This document shows, in pieces, positions 20,521 through 27,227 of a DNA stretch of 27,227 nt. This DNA comes from Chara braunii (Eukaryota > Streptophyta > Charophyceae > Charales > Characeae), in the NCBI GenBank assembly GCA_003427395.1, contig BFEA01000028.1, positions 1,012,857 through 1,040,083 of the forward strand, in the 5' to 3' direction. How positions within the stretch are numbered: the stretch's first letter is position 1; every line of letters begins with the position of its first letter. A program made the position numbers and the translations under genes. Below the pieces are notes generated by a model. The model saw only the letters and a list, made by a program, of their open reading frames with translations, made no database searches and was not told the DNA's origin.

Positions 20521-22400
20521 TAGCAATACACTATTCTCTGCAGATCGACATAAAAATGAATAACAAAATCTACGTTCGCCACAACGAAGGTTACCATGCC
20601 AGCTGATAACACCACAAGAACCCAACCACACAACTTTTGCAATGCAAAAAACAACCCGGGGAATTATATACTAACATCTAGAAAAAATAAATAAATTATG
20701 GGACTCACACTCCGACACAGACTCGTATACACACACAATAAGCTTTTTTCTTTTGCTTTCTTTCCTTGGTTGTCGGACACGCAAAAAAGTTTTTTCAATC
20801 TGCTTGCATAAGCATACCAAAAAAACGAGGAAACACAGATGATGACGGACTAACAAATAACAAACAGCAAGCCTCCTTCAAGAACACCCTGCAGAAAAGG
20901 TTTTTTTTTATAGACAAAAACTCGTGGTACACTTCCAAGGAGATTGGCACGATAGAACACGACAAATTACATCATGAAAAATACGTCATAAACATGAGCA
21001 AGTGCTAATCCACTAAAAGACTAATTAGACTACAATCGCTCCGCTACTGTGTAAGCATTCCCCAAAAAATGAACAAAAACGAAAAAACAAGAAAACAAGA
21101 AAATGAAGAGATGCATATGATGACAGAATGATAAACACAAATGACAAAACCTCTTCAGAAACACCCCGCAGAAATGGTTTCAGAAAGACAAAAACTCGTG
21201 AGACACTTCCAAGCAGATTGGCACGACAGATCAGGACGAGTTACATTACGGAATATATGCCATAACATGGGCAGTACATAGCCACTAAAAGACCAATCAT
21301 ATGCAATTCCCGCCAAACCACGGCCTACTGCCGAACTCTAAACTACACACAGGGACCCACTACGCACATCATAACCCATACAAAGGTACGTGCAGATACA
21401 GACCACCCGACCTCAGTAGCCACATTCCTTCCCTCCACCTTGCATGACAAGAAGCCCCTCTTCCCTCTAAAAAATCAAAGCAAACCCCACCCAAAAACAA
21501 ACCCGAAATACGCCTTCCTTACTACCTCTTCCATCGCCCTATTTCCATGGTGCGTCCTCACACAACTATATACAATGGAGCTAGCCTACATCGCTATCGA
21601 CCCCAGCACTGCATGCGACCACACCGGCGATACAGGACTTTCCCTCTCCACGCAAGGCACACAATTTGTATCTATCCCATCTCATTCCCCTCTCCACCAA
21701 GACATAGGAGCTTCTTCATACCCGTGCACACGAACAGACACTCCATAACTGAATGTGGGGGATCTTACACCTAACACACACTCAAGCAGAAGTGCCACGA
21801 GCGGGAGTGCTAATTGCTGCAGGAGTTGTTTCTACAAGACAGTCAAGTGCCAATGGCTTCACCCGGGGATGCCACATCCTCTCAAACATTCCACCTTAAG
21901 GTAAGACGATAACTACCTTCGAGTGTCTGTAATGTCGTACACCCAAACTCTATACCCTTCTATGATATAGCCTAATGGGATATCATAATCTGACGCTCTG
22001 ACAAGCTGCTATGGGTGCTAGGCAGTGAAAAGCGCGCTTCAGGGCGTGCACCCGCCCTATGGCTGTCTCCGACAGCCATCTCTAACATCAGCGTAACCTC
22101 TAATTTGCTCCCTCCTATTTAATCCTTCATGCATCCTCCTGTGGAGTTGATGACCATACTAAAATTCTTCTTCTAACCCATGCTATGTTAAGTCTGCTGC
22201 TAACCTGGTGCGATGCTACGTTTGAAAAGATGGATGGTCTGGTTCCCCATTGAATATGGGGTAGCCGTGCTTTATACACCCACTACACACATTCCCGGAT
22301 ATGTTATCCCGTTGCTAAGCAGGGGTCGATTCCCGACCTTACATCTGATCCGATGCATTTTTGGAATCCTAACCCATCTGCAGGAGAACATACTAACATT
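20521..22400. other. Non-coding segment, no gene supported
   Basis: Apart from the diverged tandem duplication (about 20830-21310) and two small hairpins (22041-22079) I see no gene or RNA here. Short plus-strand frames around 21440-21774 are low-complexity and lack recognisable motifs. Confidence 0.5.
20830..21310 (+). repeat. Diverged tandem duplication, unit about 270 bp
   Basis: Bases about 20830-21040 resemble about 21105-21310. Shared stretches include AGACAAAAACTCGTG at 20912 and 21186 (offset 274), the following ACACTTCCAAG, and AGATTGGCACGA. Shared motifs GATGATGAC and CACTAAAAGAC also recur in order. Identity is moderate. The copies have no ORF in common; the unit has an unknown origin. 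Confidence 0.75.
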
Positions 22401-22401
22401 T

Positions 22402-22528
22402 CCTCTCCACACCCTCTCCACACCCTCTCCACACCCTCCCTCCACTCACACCCTCCCTCCACCCCCCTCCGTCCTCCCGCCTCCCCTTCCTCTTCACCCC
22501 CTATATATATATATATATATATATATAA
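22402..22528 (+). repeat. Pyrimidine minisatellite followed by (TA)n
   Basis: An 11-bp unit CCCTCTCCACA is repeated about three times from 22402. It degenerates into C/T-rich sequence to about 22500, and an uninterrupted (TA)n follows at 22502-22527. These lie just before the LINE insertion. Confidence 0.85.
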
Positions 22529-22560
22529 TGCAAACGGCTCTGCGCTAATACATATACATC

Positions 22561-22570
22561 AGTACACATA
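22561..22570 (+). repeat. LINE target-site duplication, left copy
   Basis: AGTACACATA here is repeated exactly at 24094-24103, directly after the LINE A-rich tail. Confidence 0.8.
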
Positions 22571-22571
22571 A

Positions 22572-23657
22572 ATTCATATTACTACTACCTTGGACCGAGC
22601 AGAATGGACATGGGAACCTCCCCAACAGAGGGGAGGCCCCAAAGCAGGTCACATCAGCCGACACCAGTTGTCGGTCAAATCAGCCTATAAAATGCTCAGA
22701 CCTAGAAGACGGCTGAGAGACACAGTAAACGACCGATGGGCCAGACACCTAAACGCGGATCGCTCCCTTCTGACTCCAATTAAATGGTTCCAAGAACAGA
22801 AAGCAAAACCCATGAAAATCACATCTCTGCAGTGGCAGATTGCCCATCGCTTTCTGCCAACAAATGACTGGCTGACTGACCGTACTAATTTAGAACAAAA
22901 AGGTCTGCTACTTCCGTGGTGCCAACAGTGTCAGAGCCTTTTCCCTTTCTACAAGAAGGCGGAAACCATCGAACACATCATGCAATGCCCGATTACCCAA
23001 TTTATATGGAGATGGTGGGATCGCATATGGAGAAAGATGGAATCTGCAATCCCCTGACCCTGGTCTTTGCAAGCCGTATTGGTCGGCCATTGGCCACAGG
23101 CAGAAGCAGCCACGACCTTCGTAGGGAATATGTACAGACTTGGAAGGAGAGCGGTGATATGGGCACTTTGGTGGCAGAGATGCACGCTGGCCATGGAAAA
23201 GGTGAGAGTAGAGGAGCCAGAAATCACCGAACAGATTCAGCAGCAGGTACATTTCGAAATCACTCAAAGATGGCTAGACACAAAAGCACAGTTAGACCTC
23301 TTTAAACAAGTAGGAGATGTGAGGAGACGGATCACAACATTTTGCACAGACTGGGTGGGAGGGGAGAGAGAAGGATGGATTGCAAGAGTAGAATGGAGCG
23401 AAGACAGGGGAGAGGGACAAAGGGATTTGGAAGAGATAAGAGACTACCGCCTAAGCTTCAAAGACTGGACAAACATAGAACCCTCATTCCCACTTCGCCC
23501 CCCCGCTGATTTTCCAGACCCTTTCCCACCCCATGCTCTTTCCCTGTCAGAGATCCTGTCCTACATGATGAAATCCTGTAACCCAATCTTCTACACACTC
23601 GTACTCAAACAAGGAACTCCGCCCTGGAGCCCCCTGGGGAGGTTTTTCTTCTGCTAA
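22572..23657 (+). pseudogene. LINE ORF2 C-terminus with zf-RVT zinc finger
   Basis: The frame runs from the truncation point to TAA 23655-23657, with one in-frame TGA at 23055-23057. Its opening resembles the RT-distal linker (KSAYKML). The reverse-transcriptase zinc-binding domain follows: LQWQIAHRFLPTNDWL, then CQQC and a His-x3-Cys pair (HIMQC), then FIWRWW. After the stop comes RRAVIWALWWQRC, a motif usual at the end of plant LINE ORF2. About 150 further residues follow that I do not recognise, charged and then Pro/Phe-rich. The endonuclease and catalytic RT parts are missing. The intact protein would nick DNA and prime reverse transcription on it; this copy cannot. Confidence 0.88.
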
Positions 23658-23985
23658 CAACCATATTTTTCCTTCTTTTCACTGCTCAGTGAACCCCCCC
23701 TTCTACGGATCGGGGCAGTCAATGCTGGCAGCCTGAGCACTCTAAACAAGAAAGTATGAGGGGCTGAGAGGAGGAGGGAGGAACTAGTGTGTATCAGTAG
23801 GTATCTGGTGCCGGGTTCAGGGTGAAGAGGTTCCCCCTTCCTTCCAATATCCTGCTCAATCAATCCCCTGGATCCCAGGGTAATCAATGCTGCCAGGGAC
23901 CTCCCCCCGCAACTGTTTTTTTTTTATGTATTCTCTATTCAATTTGTATATGGGACGGTGGACCCATTTTCCAACAGGTGTTGCT

Positions 23986-24060
23986 CCCCACCAATAGATG
24001 GAGCCTCTCCCCAGGTGCTAGTGGTGTCTGCTCTTATCAGCACCACTAACATTGGTGGGG
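23986..24060 (+). other. Nested stem-loop at the LINE 3' end
   Basis: The outer stem CCCCACCAAT (23986-23995) pairs perfectly with ATTGGTGGGG (24051-24060). An inner stem TAGTGGTG (24019-24026) pairs with CACCACTA (24041-24048). It ends 11 bases before the A-rich tail. Some LINEs require a 3' terminal stem-loop for template recognition by their RT, so the same role is likely but inferred. Confidence 0.75.
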
Positions 24061-24071
24061 GCATATTTTTC

Positions 24072-24093
24072 AAAAAAAGAAAAAGAAAAAAAA
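24072..24093 (+). repeat. LINE A-rich tail
   Basis: A run of A with two G interruptions ends the LINE and is directly followed by the right target-site duplication (24094-24103). Confidence 0.8.
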
Positions 24094-24103
24094 AGTACAC
24101 ATA
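24094..24103 (+). repeat. LINE target-site duplication, right copy
   Basis: AGTACACATA is identical to 22561-22570. Confidence 0.8.
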
Positions 24104-26431
24104 TATACTATTTAATCCCACGTACGTGCTGTAATGAATTTCAACCCCCTCATGAATAAGATACTATTTGGCTAATATAGTTCCGTATCGCTCTACAGAC
24201 TCACACGTGGCCAATTTGTAGCATCCTTAGTAATAGTCACTCATCCTGCACAATCTGTCTGTTGCATAATAATGGCTGGTCCCCTAATACGTCACCTTTT
24301 TTCCTATTCGGAACCCAAACTAAGATGGTTATATAAAATTTTACACTACTGAATATTGTAATCCTGCGGAAACACTCTTGCTGAATCATAAACAAACACG
24401 CCTACCCTCAACTTGTGTATAGTGTTCTACTATTAATGTTATGATCATTTCCTTCCGTTTATTACTCTAAACAATGATGCTATAATGAATGTTTCCTCAT
24501 ATGTATTTTTTACACATAGAAGCGCAAACTCTCTGCAAGTACTGGATATTATGCAAATTAGCATAACAACAAGAAATTCTTAGTCTATACATAAGATCGC
24601 CTGATCTTTGTTCTGATGCGTCGTGAGGATAACATTACGCAATGATCGCTGCTTCCACTAAAGAAAAAGATTGTTCCTCGTTATAACTAGCAAATTCTTA
24701 CCAAGATGATGTAATTCTTGTTCACCTGCTAAATTGCCTCGCTTCTTTCCTAACCACCACTACGAACTAAACTATAGTGAGAGGCAAGAGGCAAATGAGC
24801 CTATTCTTAGAATTATCCCTCGATGATGATGATGTGAACCCTGCATTAATAAAATTACAAATAAATTCATTTTTGCACTCCACCCCGTCAAAAGATTTGC
24901 AATATGATTGACGTACTCACATATGAGATTTAGTGATTTCCAATCTCGCCTCAATGGTGGCATACACGAAATTTCAGAACAAATGCAATAAGTTCCGCAA
25001 ATAAACATCTTTGTATTTTCTAGTCGCCCAAACTATTGTATAACGTTGTCCAACATCCAGAATCTAAATGAGGATCTCTACTGCTACTCGTCTTCATGGT
25101 AGTATTATATCCTTATTAATTTTTCCAATCGTCCTTCGTTAAAAAGGAGCCATAAGCTGCTAACCTTGGACTATCCATCCGAGCTCGTGTACTTACCTAC
25201 AATTTTTTTATGACATAAGTTGCATAATTTTCTGCTGACTATTCCCGCATTCCTCTGCTTCTCGAAACAATGAGTGGCCCACCTAATTCACCACGCTAGT
25301 AATAACCAACTCTTTATGTATATGAATAAGATAATATGTGTGCAACAACCAAATCCAAAAATCAACCATTAAGGACGACCCGCTACAACAAAAGGTTCGC
25401 CATAATCTTGTCCAGGATCTCTGTATAGTTTTTTTTCCGTATTGTTTTCTTGTATGTCTACTTTCATATTTATGCTCTTGTTAACCGCGATCTTGGCTGA
25501 CTGCTAAGTCTGGACGAATACTTGAATATTAGGATATGAAAACCTATTGCAGAGGTTGGTTCATTTTATTAAAGCTCTTAATAACTAATACAATGAATTG
25601 TCTGGTGATACATCATAATCTTTTATGACCCTAATTAGGATCTACCATACACTACATACAATCGTCCCGACTCCAATGATAAAAAAAGAACATTAACAAA
25701 ATTTTGAACTAGAACTTACAAACAAAAGTGTGTGCATAAATGTATTTATAATTCCTTTCCTTTGCAAGAACATTACTAGCACCAGTGTTATTGGTTATAT
25801 TTCTTAACGAATGTAATTACTTCGTGGATGTTCGTGACGAAATTTGACGAAAACGTGAAAAACCACTCATGGACGGACTTCGGTCAGCGTATGAAACATT
25901 GGCCTTGATTACTATCCCGGTGGATGTTAATTCGCCGCTATGTCAAAACCCTGTTTTCTTTTTATATGGTTACTTTCTCAAACGACCGACCTACGATATG
26001 AGCCCGACGCTTTGCATAGCGGTAATGATGGATGTCAAAGAAGGCAAAACCTCCGTAAACTAGCTGACATTTCTTGGGACATTACGGTATATACATACTT
26101 ATATATACATACATAGATATTGTTCCCCTATCTACGCTTGCTATATATGCGATCAGGCTTCTAAAATTTGATAGTAATCACATCTGCGAGCATGTGATGT
26201 TTCAACATAAAATCAAGCCCTTGTAAATGAGCAAAACCAGGCGCTCGAATTTTACAACGTAATTACAGTAGCTCCCCAAAAACTCATTTGTCCCCATGGC
26301 AACACATATCCAATAAAAGCGGTTACATTTTATATACATACCTTTCAAAGTATAAACCGAAGACTGAACCTTACTAAACTTCTCCTTGGACATAATTAAT
26401 GGTCCTACAACCAATACTTCGAATAGACAAA
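24104..26431. other. AT-rich intergenic DNA, no gene supported
   Basis: I find no frame above about 80 codons and no recognisable motif. A plus-strand frame at 25869-26063 (64 codons, from ATG) is the most protein-like, but has no known domain and may be chance. No tRNA or other RNA gene was recognised. Confidence 0.6.
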
Positions 26432-26742
26432 AGATGAAATTTTCAATAAAAATCTAGGCTACCAGAGTGGCCCGGGTCCATTGCCCGACCGGGCCAAAAA
26501 GAAATAAAAAAATAAAAAATACAAATTATTTGTTAATTAATTTTTATATTTTAAATTTGGTCACGAATTTCGATGTGACCCTGAGGCAAAAGTTGTTCGG
26601 TTTATTTTTCTGCATAACATAGTTGTTTTTCATATTTTTTTTTTTTGGCTGGGACCTTCCCTAGTCCTTGCACGGTCAAGCCGCTCGGGAAAATAGGGTG
26701 ACCCGGGCGGCCCGGCTGGTAGACTAGATAAAAATTTCATCT
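26432..26742. mobile_element. Foldback / MITE-like element with long imperfect inverted repeats
   Basis: The left arm (26432-26478) and right arm (26700-26742) are inverted copies sharing AGATGAAATTT, ATCTAG-CTACCAG and CCCGGGTC blocks, with small gaps. The core is AT-rich and has no coding sequence. This architecture fits a non-autonomous DNA transposon. I could not identify a target-site duplication or a superfamily. Confidence 0.55.
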
Positions 26743-27075
26743 GAGCCCATACATCTGACAATTGGCAGTACATCCCCTTCCCCACGATTCGTCTGGTGCT
26801 CCCGAATACATGTGCTATTCAGATTTAGGCTTGGTTAATACGCTACCAAATCCACTTCCTATGCTCAATCCCTTCGGAACTCTTGCAAAATAGATTGGCC
26901 AGTCAACTACAAACTACGCCGATTGTACACTTCCCTCGGAACCACCATTACAAGTAGATCCCGATCTCTATAAAGAACTTTTTTCTTAAAATAACAATAG
27001 ATCTTAAAACTAAACTAGTATCGCCCCATCATGTGTTGTGTATGAAAGCCACACACCTGGCTTGGTTCGGATGGA
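26743..27075. other. Non-coding segment, nothing recognised
   Basis: This is AT-rich sequence between the foldback element and the terminal hairpin. No ORF, repeat or RNA motif stands out. Confidence 0.5.
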
Positions 27076-27101
27076 GGACCTACCCCGGATGGGGTAGGTC
27101 C
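27076..27101. other. Perfect 11-bp hairpin
   Basis: GGACCTACCCC (27076-27086) and GGGGTAGGTCC (27091-27101) form a perfect stem with a GGAT loop. GACCTACCCC recurs once more at 27114-27123. The (AC)n run and A-rich tail follow downstream. Confidence 0.75.
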
Positions 27102-27159
27102 GACATTAAAAAAGACCTACCCCTCCGGAACTTCCATCACGAGGGTATGGGGAGGGACT

Positions 27160-27227
27160 CACACACACACACACACACACACACACATAAAAAAATAAAA
27201 ATAAAAATTTAAAAAAAAAAAAAAAAA
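27160..27227 (+). repeat. (AC)n microsatellite and A-rich end
   Basis: An uninterrupted (CA)n at about 27160-27185 passes into A-rich sequence and then a pure A-run at the window edge. It could be the tail of a further retroposon or a scaffold-end artefact. Confidence 0.75.

Larger units (their letters stand above)
22571..24093 (+). mobile_element. 5'-truncated LINE (non-LTR retrotransposon)
   Basis: The copy holds the C-terminal part of ORF2, a 3' untranslated region of about 420 bp, a terminal stem-loop and an A-rich tail (24072-24093). It is flanked by identical 10-bp direct repeats, AGTACACATA. The reading frame begins abruptly at the left flank, as expected when reverse transcription stops early. 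The zf-RVT finger and following Trp-rich motif are typical of plant LINEs. Confidence 0.88.

Noticed and set aside
20290-20631. Minus-strand Tyr/Phe/Ile-rich frame resembling a membrane protein
   Set aside because: It is a consequence of extreme AT content and a run of ATA/TAT triplets.
22315-22345. tRNA-like B-box (GGGTCGATTCCC)
   Set aside because: No matching A-box, anticodon arm or acceptor stem was found at the right distance.
22908-23267. Minus-strand frames opposite the LINE
   Set aside because: They are antisense to the zf-RVT coding frame and have no recognisable motif.
1-27227. CRISPR array, operon or bacterial features
   Set aside because: No regularly spaced short repeats or prokaryotic gene organisation; all content is eukaryotic retroelement type.

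Overview
The window is eukaryotic nuclear repeat DNA with no convincing single-copy cellular gene. Almost everything recognisable is transposon-derived: two nested Ty3/gypsy LTR retrotransposons on the minus strand (1-20244), a 5'-truncated LINE on the plus strand (22571-24093) and a foldback/MITE-like element (26432-26742). A chromodomain-bearing Ty3/gypsy element, a plant-type LINE C-terminus with a zf-RVT finger and TGGTATC-type primer binding sites suggest the green plant lineage. From memory, the gag of the second element resembles charophyte (Chara-like) retroelement gags. That is a recollection, not a search result, and the organism call is tentative.

Element 1 (1-11734, minus strand; its distal 3' LTR end lies outside the window) has a long 5' LTR of about 2.7 kb (about 9027-11734), a PBS candidate near 9003-9015, then gag, aspartic protease, RT and RNase H. 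A PHD-type zinc finger comes directly before the integrase HHCC and DDE domains. An additional long reading frame (ORF3) starts in an ATGA overlap with the integrase stop codon at 2820-2823 and fills the space up to the 3' LTR. The window's first 472 bases are the start of the 3' LTR; they match 11262-11734 with about 5-6% differences.

Element 2 (11735-20244, minus strand) is a chromovirus: 5' LTR 19309-20244, PBS 19289-19305, a long leader, gag with a CCHC knuckle, protease/RT/RNase H/integrase/chromodomain in one frame, a clear polypurine tract and a partial 3' LTR (11735-12384). The 3' LTR is cut exactly where the element 1 LTR ends, so element 1 jumped into element 2's 3' LTR. Both elements are dead: reading frames are unbroken apart from scattered nonsense codons and a few 1-2 nt frameshifts.

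Right of element 2 the base composition changes abruptly to very AT-rich DNA (20245-20520). Beyond that are a diverged tandem duplication (about 20830-21310), a pyrimidine minisatellite and a (TA)n run. The LINE 3' fragment follows, flanked by a 10-bp target-site duplication and carrying a nested stem-loop just before its A-rich tail. From 24104 to the end there is AT-rich DNA without supported genes, the foldback element, and a strong hairpin plus (AC)n and an A-rich tail that ends the window.
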